Assembly: GCF_025698545.1 (NCBI RefSeq)
Contig: NC_068570.1
Coordinates: forward strand, 806,001 to 870,000
Length of the DNA: 64,000 nt
From: Gossypium raimondii
Taxonomy: Eukaryota > Streptophyta > Magnoliopsida > Malvales > Malvaceae
Direction of reading: 5' to 3'
Shown: positions 1 through 12,074 of the stretch, in pieces
Layout: each line of letters starts with the position of its first letter
How positions within the stretch are numbered: the stretch's first letter is position 1
Notes under the pieces: generated by a model
Told to the model about the DNA's origin: nothing
What the model saw: only the letters and a program-made list of their open reading frames with translations
The model's database searches: none
Program-made: the position numbers and the translations under genes

Positions 1-1077
1 TTTTTTTAGAATTTTCAATTTTGAGTTAATCTTTTTCATTTTTTTGAATTTTTATATATTATTTTGATTTTTAGAAATATTTATATATTTTTGGGTGTTG
101 TACAAAAATTATTTTTAAAATTATCAAAATTTTTCTAGAATATATAGTTTTTGAAATTTTGAGGCTTTTTTTGTAATTTTCTAAATTTTAACTATGGAAT
201 CATCCTTATTTAAGTAATTAAAAGAAAATGAAAACAAAAAGGAGGAGTTATTTCATTTCATCACCAAAGATTTATTACTTGACACCCCTTCTCCACCCAA
301 TTTTGGTTTCTTTTGTAATGGTGGGGTCAGTTTAAAGCTCTCATCTCTCTCCCAAAAGGGTCTCACTTAATGCTTCTCAGATCACCTTTCAAAAGCCTGC
401 CATTGCTAACTATCTTTAATTTTATTCTGTTACTTTCAACTATAAGAATATCACACAAACCAAATGGATGGCTTAAATGTTGAGTTCACAATTTTTGTAT
501 TTTGGTGACCCAAAAAAACCTTAAAGACGGTGAAAGAATAAGAGGGATAGAGACCTTGTTTCCTTTTTTTCTTTAGAATTCTAAGTTACTCCACCAAATG
601 GTCCAAAACCAGTGTTTAGGGATATGCCCCTAAGGGCAAATGCTGCCTATTGAACATTAGTTTTTGATGCAAAGGTTTTCAGGTGACTAATGAAAAAAGG
701 GAGAAGATGCTGGTAATTGGTAAAGAAGGCTTGGGATGGAAGCCCTTTGAAAGGGAACTTTTTTTTTCTTCCAATGCTTGGATTAGAATCAAAGTCAGGA
801 AATGCTTACAGAGACCACTCTAGAGAGAGAAAGAGAGCTAACTTTCACGTCAACCTATCTAAGATAAATTTTCAAACTCCATTTTCATTGCTAAGAGACT
901 GGACTTCCCAACTTACCCAACTTTGAAAGAACTCTCCCAACTAAAAGAGAGAAAAAAACACAAAAACAAAAACATTCATGTTCCTACCTCTTATCTGTAA
1001 AAAGGTAATGAGCAAAACACAAATGTAAAAGAGATTCCATCTCAGACAGTGTTGAAGGGTTACCTTGTTTACCAAAC
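1..1077. other. AT-rich upstream flank and probable 5' leader
   Basis: No coding sequence is supported here. The first 240 bases are very AT-rich and repetitive. From about 780 the + strand becomes rich in purines and AG runs, which suits the promoter and 5' leader of the gene starting at 1078. A short open frame at 717-926 begins at TTG and resembles nothing I know. Confidence 0.5.
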
Positions 1078-4000
1078 ATGGCTAAGAGATCAGATTTTGC
1101 TCAGAAGCTGTTAGATGATCTTCGGTTGCGAAAGGAGCGGATGGCTGCCTCTCAAAACACAAAGGGTTCAAATGCAATGGTTGCAGGTGAGTATTTTCCT
1201 GAAATATCTGCTAAAAACAAGCATGGTTTGGTCATGAACCAAAGAAGTCCAACATCCTTCCAAAACATAAGTCAAAAAACCCTGTATTCAACGTCTTCTA
1301 GATGTTAGAAAAAACAGGAGGCATGACTTACTGTCTGAACACTCACAGAAGTCATGCACATGCATTCAATTATTCAAATGTATATCCTAGTTTGAAAGCA
1401 GTTATTGATTCTAACTCCAATATAATTACTCTGATATAGCTGGCCCTTTTACCTGAAAAAAACCAATTCTTAGCTGTTGGGGACTTTGACCAAAGAAGTT
1501 TAGAGGGTGTAGAATCGTTTGATCTTTTCTTTTTTAAGGGAATCTAGCTTTGTCTGGTATACGTTGTGCAGCATAATTGCTCCACTTAGCTACCTCTTCC
1601 AGACTAATTGTCTCCAATTATGATTTGGAACCATTGCACCTAAAGTAAAACTTAAAAATGAGAGAACTTTTTATTGCATAGTATGACATAAAGGAGAGTT
1701 TACCAGGTTGGTGGTGTGTTTGATCCCTGTGTTAGGTAACTCAAATGCATAATTTACTCTGTTCCTTTTGTTGCGTGTTTGAGCAGATGCATATGCTTAC
1801 TCCAAGTCAACCTATAAATCATCAAGGGAACCAAAGGCAGTCAAAGCTGTAAGTTTCCATTGATAAAGCATAGTCAGTTCATACAAGAAGATTAATTAGA
1901 TAGTAAATTTTCATTTAGTTAAATGTTTGGCTCCTCCAGAGTGGTTTTAGAGCTGGAAGCACACAAAACAGGCCTAGCGGAGGCAAGAAATCAGTCACCA
2001 CTGGGCAGACATCAAATCAGATTGTTCCTTTTGGTGGAGGCCATAAGGCGGAACAAATGGGAGATCTGTCAATGGCCCTGACTTTTGCACTCGAAAATGG
2101 AGGAAAGATAAGAACGGAGTCTTCCAGAAACAGTTCAATATTCAGTTTTCTACAAAACATTGGTAGGAGACAGATGGACTATGGGAAGATGGAAAGAGGA
2201 AACAGAGTAGTAAGTAGGCATCAGCCTTCAAGTAGCCAACTCCCTACTCTGTCTCATATACACATTGAAGAAATATCAAGGGGTGCACAAAAGTTAAATC
2301 AGATCCTCCGGGCCTGCTCTAATGGTCTCAACTTTGACAGATACTCGATAGAAATTGGACAGGAGCTGTTGAAAGGAGCAATGGATTTGCAAGAGTCTCT
2401 AAAGTTGCTTGTCGACATGCAGGAAGCTTCGGATTACTTGATAACACCACAGAGAAAAAGTCGGTTAACATTGCTAGAGGAGGATGAAGATGATGATGAG
2501 AACACCATCACAATAGCTGACCAGAAGCAATTGAGTAGACCAAGATTTTCTTTTGATAGACCCTCAAGAAAGTATAATGACATTCAAGAAGTTGCAAAGA
2601 CAGAACTTAAGCTGAGGCTGGCAGCTCTTACCTACTCTACAGATGTTCCTAATTCCAAACATGAGAAGAAAGGTTTAGGTGCCTCAAATTTACGTTCTCA
2701 CAAGCGATCAGTTAGCTGTGGTACTGATGTTAAAACTCTTAGTGTATTCTCAGAACAAAATCACTCAAGTTCATCGCAGTCCAAACAAGAAAAGTCCAGA
2801 ATTCCAAATGTAATCGCAAGACTAATGGGGATTGAAGAACTTCCAGGAAATGTAGATTCAAAGGTCAGTACAAAAAAGGAGTCTGGAAATCAAAAATTAG
2901 AAGGGACAACTACAAAGAAACCTGCGAAGGGGAGTACCAAGAAGGCTGAACAAAGGGAAAAAGATTCCACAACCTCAGTTCTCCCACCAGCAAAACAGAA
3001 GGCAACACTACCCAGCAAGATTCCACTGGTTCAGGATACAGTTACATCACAAGCAGGAAAGACGTTGGCTACTAGAAATGGTAGCACAAGGGTTGATGTT
3101 CATGACAAGTTACCACCTCGAAAGGACTTGGAAGATGTAAAACCAGTGATAAGCTTGAGAAAAGGCATGATTAACGTAGACAAACGACAAAGTGACTCTG
3201 CCCAACTAAATCATAATTCTGGAAGTAGAAAAGAAATTCAGGAGAGAAACCATGATAGCATAAAGCACAGGGAGCAGAAGTACACTGAAAGAAGTGAAAT
3301 CAAGGAACCAGTTTTCAAGGATGAGATGCAACAGATGATACCATATATGCATAAAAGATCAGAATCTACACTTACATTGCTAGAAAAGCCAGAGTACGGT
3401 GAAAGCATGCTTCATGGGGAAAATAGTTCTGCTAACAAGCTTCGTTTAGGCAATCAACAAAAGCTTCAAAATAATCATGGATTTCAACAGGTGCACATGC
3501 TCCAGAAATCTGAGCCTCAAGAGAAAAAGCGTCAACCGGAAGAAAGAGAACAACAAAAACAGAAATTGCAGGAGAAGAAACAAAAGAGACCTGAATCGGT
3601 ATCTAGCAATATCTCCAAACCAATGTCTGGTGCAACCGATTTGCAAAAGAAGCAGCTGCAACTGAACCAAGCAGCAACTAGTAGGAAAGGCTCCACCGAA
3701 CATACTGATGCAACACAACTCAATGGATTGGTGAATGGTAGGCACCAAGAAAATCCAGCCGGTGAGAGGAGTTCAAGAAACTTAAATTTCAAAATTAAAG
3801 ATTCATTAAGCAGAAACTCCAGTCAGCATTCAACTCGAGGAGATGTAGAATCTGAATCAGCAAAAGCTCGCATCCCGTTTGCTGTGGATGAGAAACCTGT
3901 TCAAGTTCAAACAACAATAAATGGGAGAAGAGCAAAAGGGCATAAACTCGAGGTCCCTCGAAATATTGACGAAGCAAAGACCAAAAAGAGTGCAAATGTT

Positions 4001-5485
4001 TATAACATGCCGAGGACAATGAAGAATCAAAGTTCCAATTTGCAAGAGAGGAAACAGACAAGGCAGGAGAAACCTGCTATCTCAAGAGAAGCAGATCATG
4101 AAGCCAGCAGGTTCGAAGAAGCAGAAACACAGATCATTAGACCCAACGTGTCAGTAGCAAGCCCAAAATCATCACGCGTAGCACAAGAACTGCAGACAGA
4201 AGCACAAAAAGATTCAATTTTGCAGAGTCGTTTAGAAGATGAATGCCAAGGTCAAAATGAAGAACAAGTTTTAGCTACAAAACATAGCGTAAGATCGCCA
4301 TAACTGTACTCATTAACCAACTATATTAGTCAAAGCCCAAATAACTGTTTCGATCTTATGCAGTGTCAGAATACAGTGCCAACATTTACAAAAGAACAGC
4401 AAAATCAAGAACCTGGTTTTGGCAGAGACGATGAACATGAGGTTAAAGATAGTGTATCTGATCCACTTCAAGGTAAGTACAATTTTGCAGATCTTTTCTC
4501 AAATTTTCAAATTACAATTCATGAATGGTTTTTTTTTTTTTTCTCATTTTTTTCATTTAACTGAAGTGTCTAAAAAGATGAGCTTACACCAACTTCTAAC
4601 AACTACTACTTCAGAAAAAGTGAATGCACATAAAAACAAACATGCATAATTTCCCACTTCACTATATGGAAACTAACCGAAAATAGTCGACTACATGCAT
4701 AAGATACCACCCTCTTAAGGAAACCTCAATTCTTCTAATCATTCTATCAATTACGGCATGGTAATAGCAGTATCAGATGTTTTCCTTTTTATTGTTTCTG
4801 GAGGGGTGGTTTTGGAAGAGGAAGAAACTTATCTGCTAAAGTTCATTGCTTTTTAGGAACTCGTGAAGAGAGCACAGAAAATTCTTGCATCCCACAGCCA
4901 CAGAAACAAAGAACTTCTATGGCAAAGAAGCCAGAGCCACTAACAGAAAGTGAAAATCACCTCAAGCAGATACTTCTGAAAAGCCAACTATTTATGAACA
5001 CAGCAGAGGCGCTTTTCAAACTCAACATTCCTATCAGCATTCTTCATTCAAACAGCTACGACCATCACATCGACCAAGACAGCAAGCTCGTTTTAGACTG
5101 TGGCTACGAAGTAATGAAAAGGAAAGGAAGAAGGCAGGAACTAAGTGTTCACCCATTTCTAAAGGTACCCATCACTTCAAACAAAGCAAAATCCTTGGAT
5201 GAGTTGGTCAAACAAATGTGCAAGGACTTTGATAAGTTGAAGTTATATGGAAAGGACGGGAGAGAAGATTCTCCCTTTGAAGACTACCAACCCAAAATGC
5301 TTGAGGCTGATGTCAACAACAAGGAACCAGATCTGAATTGTATGTGGGACTTGGGTTGGAATAACGCCATGTTTGGGTTTCTTGAGAAAGATGATGTTAT
5401 CAAAGATGTTGAGAAGTATGTGCTTAATGGACTCCTAGATGAGATTACCAGAGAACTTTTCACAAGCATAACTGTCACAGTTTAA
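1078..5485 (+). CDS. TRM/LONGIFOLIA-like protein with DUF3741 motif and DUF4378-like C-terminus
   Basis: Five coding exons are read: 1078-1186, 1787-1848, 1940-4288, 4364-4472 and 4857-5485. All introns are GT-AG and the phases join to 1085 aa. The start is the ATG of MAKRSDFAQKLLDDLR, the first ATG of a basic amphipathic N-terminus. Visible features are an acidic run near residue 238 (EEDEDDDE), the signature RIPNVIARLMGIEELP at 344-359 (DUF3741/VARLMGL type), a Lys/Gln/Glu-rich likely coiled coil near 580-612, and a C-terminal domain from about 910 ending with FLEKDDVIKDVEKYVLNGLL, a DUF4378-like pattern. Members with these two motifs include TON1-recruiting-motif and LONGIFOLIA proteins, which act at cortical microtubules and in cell elongation. 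I could not assign a specific member. Most of the chain is low complexity (S, K, Q, E) and probably disordered. Alternative splicing at the small exons is possible. Confidence 0.8.
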
Positions 5486-5524
5486 TTGTAAAACCAAAAA
5501 AAAAAAAAAAAAAAACAAATTAAG

Positions 5525-6060
5525 CATAATTGCCTGGTTTTGATGTTTCTGTTTGTATCACTAAGAAAAAATTTTCGATAGCTATTTCTTTCCCTGTAAA
5601 GTACCTAAATCTGTGATTCTTATTTGCATATTTCCAGTTTCCAATTGTTTTGCATATAAATAATGATTACTCCATCTCTCCCTCCCTTGAAAGTACTGTT
5701 TTATCTAGTTCTATATACATTTAAAGGCAAATTTTATCACAAAACTGAATGCGTAACCTTAATAACCTAACAAAATTTCAGATCATTACCAATATATATA
5801 AAATCATAATTGCCTGGTTTTGATGTTTCTATTTGTATCACTGAGAAAAAAAATTGATAGCTATTTCTTTCCCTGAAAACTACCTAAAAATGTGATCCTT
5901 ATTTGCATATTTCCAGTTTTCAATTGTTTTGCATATAATTAACGATTACTTCATCTCTCCCTCCCTTGAAAGCACTGTTTTATTTATTTATATATGCAAA
6001 TTTCATCACAAAGCTAAATGCATAACCTTAAAAACCTAACAAAATTTCAGATCATTTCCA
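5525..6060. repeat. Tandem duplication, about 280-bp period
   Basis: Two direct copies, 5525-5791 and 5805-6060, both start CATAATTGCCTGGTTTTGAT and end with CAAAATTTCAGATCATT. They differ by scattered substitutions and a deletion of about 20 bases in copy 2. They lie directly downstream of the TRM-like gene, after an A-rich tract at 5497-5515. Confidence 0.85.
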
Positions 6061-6095
6061 AAACAGAAGGATCGTAATAGAATAATGGTCAAGCT

Positions 6096-6330
6096 TACCA
6101 GATCTTGATCTAGACGAAAATGAAATGGAAGATCGATTATCCGCACCCGTAATCTGCGCTGAATTTCAAAGATTTAACGTAAAATTTCGAAGAAACACCG
6201 AATATTGCACTTGAATTGCGAGAACTACTGTTTATTTTTTAATTTTTTATCCGAAATCCCTCGTAAATTCAAACTTCTCTTCTCTTTTTTTTTTATTCTT
6301 TTTTTGAATTTTCGTTGCATTTTCGCGCGG
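6096..6330 (-). promoter_or_regulatory. Possible orphan promoter and 5' non-coding exon
   Basis: On the - strand this stretch reads like a gene start: a GC-richer island, a U-rich leader, then an exon-like piece ending at a good donor (CTG|GTAAGCTT, complement of about 6096-6105). The expected intron would be the duplicated DNA to the left. No coding exon follows, only the 3' end of the convergent gene. It could be an antisense or non-coding transcript start, or the remains of a lost gene. Inference only. Confidence 0.25.
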
Positions 6331-6424
6331 CAAAAAGCCAGAATTGTTACTCTTTTGTGCGAGGCCCAAAAATATTTTTTGGACCTGAATATAAAAACCC
6401 AGAGGGGGATCCTCATTAAGACTT

Positions 6425-6690
6425 AGGGGCCTTGGTCCCCAAAGTTTTTGAAAATTTTAGTTATATCCTTAAATTTTTCTGAAATTTTTAATTAGGTCTC
6501 CCTAAAATTTTTGAAAATTTTTAAATATTTCAATTAGACTCTTCAATTTTATTTTTATTTTTTGTAGATTTTCAGAAAACCTCTAAATTTTTGAAAGTTT
6601 TAATTAAACCTACCAACTTTTTTGAAAATTCTCACTGAAACCCTTAAAGTTTCTAAAAATTTTAACTAAGCCATTCAAAACTTAATTGCA
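6425..6690. repeat. Internally repetitive dispersed repeat (GAAAATTTTAATTAAG type)
   Basis: A run of imperfect 25-35-base units resembling TTTTTGAAAATTTTAATTAAG plus CCCTAAA-like spacers, ending AAAACTTAATTGCAAGATGC. The same design recurs at 26335-26460 and 33115-33345, with similar ends (AAAACTTA...). Confidence 0.6.
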
Positions 6691-7365
6691 AGATGCACCA
6701 CTAAAAATCCCTAGACAATATTGTCATTTAGCCTATCATTTTGTGACATATTTATTATGTAATAATAAATATATTCATTAAAAGTACATGTAAAACATAA
6801 ATTAATGTTTGGTTTAAATACTAAAATAGACATTTAACATTTAAATCTATTATGTGTGATTTTTTTAATTATAGGAATATAAAAAGGCAAAATAAAATAA
6901 CACCACGATGATGTAACGTTCAAAGAATTATAGAGGCGTATTTACTAAGAGCGAATTACATTTTACTCTTTTTTACTTTAAAAAAAATGATAAATTAGTC
7001 CCTAGACATTTGATTAAAAAGCAATTTGATTTTTTTTGTTAAAACTTTCATCTATTTCTACTGTTAAAAATTGGCGTGATTGACAAAATAACTAGATAAC
7101 TACACATGGCATGCTACGTGTACCTTATGCTGACGTGCAGGGACTAGTTTCTAATAATAAAAATGGATGGAATTGTTGATTGAATGACCAAATTACTCTT
7201 TGATCTAACTTATAGGGGCTAATTTGATTATTATTTTTAGTTGAGGAAGCAAAATACAATATAACTCTTAATATAAGTCCTTGACTCATTGTTCTTTTAT
7301 GCCATTTAAGTAAAAAAAAAAAAAAAACCTCTTTGAAGAAGTGGCCCTTCTAATTCAAAAGGTTG
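6691..7365. other. AT-rich intergenic DNA
   Basis: No gene, RNA or clear element boundary is seen. It contains degraded repeat-like text and a poly-A tract at about 7312-7327. Confidence 0.4.
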
Positions 7366-7369
7366 AATT

Positions 7370-7900
7370 CTGCTATTAGTCACTGTAATTTGTGAGTTAT
7401 GAATTTAGTCTGTGCACTTTAATTTAATTGAATTTAGTCCCTATACATTGGCGCAATGGTTATTTTTAGTTACTGTACTTTTTGAATTTTGAAATTTTAG
7501 TATTGACCCAAACGAAAGCAATTAATTTCATTTGGTTAAATCAATTATTAGTCCTGTACTGTGCATACAATTGTATATTTCGTCCATATTCTCCAACTAG
7601 GTCATTCTAAGTCCCTGTACTTTCAAAATTTGAAATTTTAGTCTTAGTGTAAATAACAGTCGTTAATCTATTAACTAGATTTGTAATGAATAATATGTGA
7701 AAATAATAAGCTAACATGACATTACACATATGATAACGAATTTGCAGCACTAGATTATGGAAATAGCAGAACTTAACTTAATAAAATTAATAATTTGGTG
7801 AGGACTGAAATTTTAAAATTCAAAAAATACTGACGACTAAAATTAATTAAATTAAAGTATGAAGATTAAATTTACAATTTCCATACAATAAAAAGAAAAA
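7370..7900. mobile_element. Imperfect inverted-repeat element (family with TAGTCCCT/AGGGACTA ends)
   Basis: The left side reads CTATTAGTCACTGTAATTTG and similar; the right side is its imperfect complement ending AAGATTAAATTTACAATT. The middle contains TGACATTACACATATGATAA. Related middles occur at about 32100-32130 and at 47690-47740 with its duplicate at 58040-58090, so this is a dispersed non-autonomous family. Target duplications were not resolved. Confidence 0.45.
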
Positions 7901-8121
7901 TAGAAAATTTTAACCAATTAAAAACTACTTATTTCTTTTCTCACAAATTTGTATTTTACTATTTTTCTATTTTAATAAATATTTTCTTTTGAAAAATAAC
8001 TTGATATCATTATTTCTAATAAAAGAAATATGCAGGCTTAAAAAAGACCTACAACTTTGGTAAATTGTTAATCATTTTAATACCTTGATTTTTTCATGCT
8101 TTTTACGCATTAAATTAATTA

Positions 8122-8122
<1 letters not shown>

Positions 8123-8190
<68 letters not shown>
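8123..8190. repeat. (ATT)n microsatellite
   Basis: About 22-23 uninterrupted ATT units in otherwise AT-rich intergenic DNA. Confidence 0.97.
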
Positions 8191-8194
<4 letters not shown>

Positions 8195-8474
8195 TTTACA
8201 TTATTGTTCCACTTATAAAATTCTTCAATAATATTTTTAAGGAATAAAGTAAAATCAACATTTTAAAATAGCCTCTTTAATAATTTTTTAATCAAATTTA
8301 AAGAATTTTTTACGCAATTATCAATTAGATTTCAATAGTTAAATTAAAAAAACTAAAATATTGATATATGAAACAAACGGACCAAAATTTAAACGTATGA
8401 AGAGTGTTGTCCATAAAATTAAATTACCTAAAAAATTCAAGATATCATAAAATATTACATATAAATATATAATC

Positions 8475-8925
8475 TGGGTGTTCAAATGGTTGGTTCGGTT
8501 AATATCCGAACTGAATTTTTTCAAATACATTAACGAACGAAATATTTCGATTAATTCAAGATGTTAACTAAATTAACCAAAAGTTATATGACTTTGTCTT
8601 TTCGTTAAAATAAATATAAAATATATAAAAAACACATTGCTAATATTCATTTTTTAATAGTTCAAAAACTTTAAATGGAGGTGAAAACAACAAATAAAAT
8701 ACTAAAACAACTACATAAGTCTTGAAAGTTAACAAACAAATCTGTATTATATATAATATATATTATTTATTTCGATTAATTACCAGATTTCAAACCGGAT
8801 TACCCGATAACCAAAATTTCAAAAAATTATTAACCGACTTCCAATTAAACTAAATTCGATCACCGACCGATTAATTAAATTAGGTCAATTAATTCAGTTT
8901 TAACCGATCTCTGAACATTGCTATA
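8475..8925. mobile_element. Degenerate AACCGAATT-rich non-autonomous element
   Basis: It begins GGGTGTTCAAATGG, contains many CGGTTAATT/AATTAACCG motifs in both orientations, and ends near ACCGATCTCTGAACATT. The same architecture is seen at 27988-28555. Boundaries are approximate. Confidence 0.4.
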
Positions 8926-9264
8926 TATAATATACACATGCAAAAACCATTTTTGTTCCTCCATTAGGTTCAAAAACAAAATAAAAAATATCAACAAATG
9001 TTTGATCCGACGATAAAATGCATCGAATTCTTAAAATAAATGATTCAAATTCGAATTCTAAATATAACATTGATCAAAAAGTCAATTACGAACCTCAAAA
9101 TGATTAATCTTCGTAAAACTATAAAACATACATAAAAAAAAATACATTGGAACTTACAACAAATGCATCCATTTTTATTTTATTTTTACAGTTAAACTTC
9201 ATTTATAAGCCTCAGAGCTTCCACTATTACACTTTTTTTTTTCTGGTAATTGCAAGGCCAAAAT
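8926..9264. other. 3' flank of the DUF1195 gene
   Basis: AT-rich. The part nearest 9264 would be the 3' UTR of the - strand gene. No other feature is seen. Confidence 0.4.
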
Positions 9265-11876
9265 TTAGGACTGCAAATTCCCATTGGAAATAACCTTCTC
9301 TTTCTTTTTATAAGCTTCTTTATTAGTCTTTTTTCTCCCTTGACTGCTGCTAATCTGTAAATTATAACATCACCGACAAATATATGAGAAACTTTAATGC
9401 ATTTAATTATAATTAATCTTATTTATATTATTTGATAAAATTTATATATTTTATATATTTTTATTTTTAATTTAGATTTTAGGGTTAATTTTAATAAATT
9501 TAACAATCAACTTTCATCAAATACACCCTAAAACTCGAAAATATTCATTTTAAAAATTGAACACAAGTAAACAAATTTATTCTATTTAACAAAATCATAA
9601 AAATTATTTTACCAAATATAGCTATCACATTGAATTAAAAAATAGAAGTATCGTATTAGAAAAAAAGATTAAAATGTGTAGTAAGTTGATGTGCTTTTAA
9701 AATTTAAAATTCAAGTACAACTGTTAATAGTATTAAAATTATTTTGTTTTTGTTAAAATTAGGTTCATTGCAAAATCTTTTTTTCCTTTCAAAATGTCAC
9801 ACCTAACAAATTTAACGATTGAACTTAAATTTTAAAATATTAAAAATAAAGAGATTAAATTCTAAGAAATAAAAGTATAAGAATTAAATTCTAAATTTGT
9901 GAAAAATATTGAGACTTATGCCATATTTTAACCTCGAAAAGAAAACGTTAAAACTTAAATATCAAATGATACATTAAACCGAAAAAAGACAAGACTGACC
10001 TTTGATTGAACCGAGGGGGGAACAAGATTTAGGGACTGCATAGATAATTTAGCAATTTCAGATATGGCATTATCGCGAACTCCATTAACATCACTTGATA
10101 AATTCTCATAAGCAGCTTCAAAAGCATCAAGCCAAAATCTAGGCAAACGAATGCTTGTGCTATGTGTATAAACATCCCACATCTTCCTCACTACCTTCTC
10201 TCTTTCCTCCAATTCCTATTAAACCAAAATAAAAGAAGGGTAGGATTAATTTTGACCCGACCTCGAAAATATAATTAATCTTATTCAGGATCGGACGGAG
10301 TCAAGCTCTCAACATGTCCAATATTGTATCCAGTGGTAGATTTTGGCTCCATTAAGTACCCGAATACTTAAAGAGACGGTGGATCTACAAAACGAGAGTG
10401 TACGACACTCAAAGCCAAAGGAGGGAGAGAGCAAGCAATGGTCTCGACCCCAAAAAATAAAAAAATATTTATATAATTGTTTTAGCTTTTATAAAATTGT
10501 AAAATAATAAAACGATAAAATTACATATTGAGTTTTAATTGTTTTTTACTCGTTTCCGACCGTAAAATAACTTTTTAGTTCACTTATGGGTAGAATTACC
10601 CATAAGCCAGGTTGAGTTCAAAACAAACCAACTAAAAAAATATAGACGAGTTTCTTAGGCCCAACCCAAAAAATAATGCTAAAATTTTACCAAAATTAGT
10701 TTAGATAAAAATGTTAAAACTCACCTGATCAGGCCATATTAAAATCTTTTATATTTTTTATATAAAAAATTAAAAATATAATAGAATCAAATCCACTAAA
10801 AGTTTTCAATAAATGCAAATTTTAAAATATATATATATACTTGAACAATACTAAAATTGTACAACTTAGCGAGTAAATATTTTTATATTAGTAATAAAAT
10901 TAATAATAAAATAAAAATTATATAATATTCAAACAATAACAATAAAATAATAACAAATCAATGAAAAATCAGTAACAAATTTTATCTTTTACAAATTTGA
11001 ATTGAGTCGGGACTGAATCAAAAAAGCTTACCCGGAGTCCGGCATATTTAAAATGCAAGCCTTACTTTTTAAACAAGCCATTTTTCGAGCCAATATTTTT
11101 ACTTAAATTCCTTCACTTTTCAGACAACTTTGGATCGAAACGCTGCCCCCGCCATGGACAATTCGACTTTAAGCATTAATGCTGCTATAGGGCATGATTC
11201 GTCTTTTCTACTCTATAAACTCATCGTCTCAAGATACTTCTTCAAGTACTCGAATTCGAAGAGAAAACTTCTCTCGAAAAACAATACTGAACGTGTTGAG
11301 GGTCGGAATAAAGCAAGATTTCAGAGAAATTATTATTCAATTTTTACTCCCTTAACAATATTCTACCTTCGCCCACATAGAGAAACTAGAATCATAAGAG
11401 AAATTACTGAGATTTCCATAGCACCATTTCGGAGAAACAGACCCGGTAAAACTCGATCCGAACTCGTAATGACCCGAAATTAACTCAAAAGCTTACGTGA
11501 CCCAGCCGGCCTCAAATTCACAATTCTACCCACAAATCCAAGCAAAACCGAAACAAAAATCCAAAGGAAAAATTTGAGAAAAGATTCGATTACTTACAAG
11601 AACATCAAGGTCTTCACGAATGGAGAAATCAAAGTCGTAGGAGAAACTAGTGAGATTCCCCGAAGACCATTTAAGAGAAACAGAACCAGTAAACATGGAC
11701 CAAAAAGCAAGTAAGATGATTGCAGTCAAAACCCAGAATTTGTACCCATTTTTACCAAAGAAACCAGCTATAGCAGAAGTCGAAGAGCTATATTTTTTTA
11801 AAGGAGCTAACGCCGTTGCTTGTTGTTGGGAATGATGGATTGATATTGAGAACGATGTGGGTGAATTCTGATTCAT
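9265..11876 (-). CDS. DUF1195 family membrane protein, 194 aa
   Basis: Three exons on the - strand: 11876-11598, 10215-10000 and 9354-9265, all phase 0, with donors CTT|GTAAGT and AAG|GTCAGT and acceptors AATAG| and TACAG|. The ATG at 11876 starts MNQNSPTSFSISIHH. A Ser/His/Gln-rich head is followed by SSSTSAIAGFFGKNGYKFWV and one hydrophobic segment (about residues 47-65), then a luminal or outer stretch. Exon 2 encodes ELEEREKVVRKMWDVYTHS and a helical region; exon 3 encodes a Lys-rich tail ending NGNLQS. This matches my recollection of the small plant DUF1195 family (Arabidopsis AT4G36660 and AT5G65650), annotated loosely as putative sugar or polyol transporters. One membrane span in under 200 residues argues against a carrier by itself, so the function is unknown. 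Intron 1 (1.4 kb) contains repeats and a decayed copy of part of exon 1. Confidence 0.88.
10585..11100. mobile_element. Degenerate element inside DUF1195 intron 1
   Basis: The ends carry CCCATAAGCCAGGTTGAG on the left and ACCCGGAGTCC...AAACAAGCCATTTTTCGAGCC on the right. These resemble a worn copy of the GC-rich MITE at 15437-15860. No target duplication was found, so the boundaries are guesses. Confidence 0.3.
11372..11446 (-). pseudogene. Decayed duplicate of DUF1195 exon 1 (membrane-distal part)
   Basis: The - strand of intron 1 translates here as TGSVSPKWCYGNLSNFSYD. Exon 1 has TGSVSLKWSSGNLTSFSYD at the matching place. DNA identity over about 70 bases is roughly three in four by eye. 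The frame runs into a stop (TAA) a few codons later where exon 1 has its splice donor, and the upstream membrane segment is not preserved. It looks like a tandem exon duplication that decayed. Confidence 0.75.
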
Positions 11877-11968
11877 TTTATTTAGCTCTCAAAAAAACCC
11901 ACAAAACACCATGAATTATGAAATTGAAAGCTCTTTGGTTTTTTTATAGTGAATTTTAAGTGTTATTA

Positions 11969-12003
11969 GATATAGAGAGAGAGAGAGAGGAGAGAGAGGG
12001 ACG
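11969..12003. repeat. GA-rich microsatellite in the DUF1195 promoter/5' leader
   Basis: A (GA)n run with interruptions, followed by a G-rich tract. It is a CT stretch when read in the direction of the - strand gene, 90-130 bases before its ATG. CT-rich leaders are common in plants. Confidence 0.85.
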
Positions 12004-12074
12004 CGGGGGGGAGGAAAGGGAGGAGAAAGTAGGTGAGGGGTCATAATAATGGGTGGATAGCTGGTTTTAGCTTA

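Noticed and set aside
717-926. 69-codon open frame before the TRM-like gene
   Set aside because: Starts with TTG, resembles no family, and lies in purine-rich leader-like DNA.
2057-4303. Reading the 748-codon frame from the ATG at 2057 as a complete gene
   Set aside because: The frame is open upstream to an acceptor at 1939, joins two short upstream exons in phase, and continues through two downstream exons; 4303 is an intron stop.
11130-11483. 117-codon + strand frame in the DUF1195 intron
   Set aside because: It is the reverse of the decayed exon copy plus repeat DNA, has no ATG at its first codon, and shows no family resemblance.
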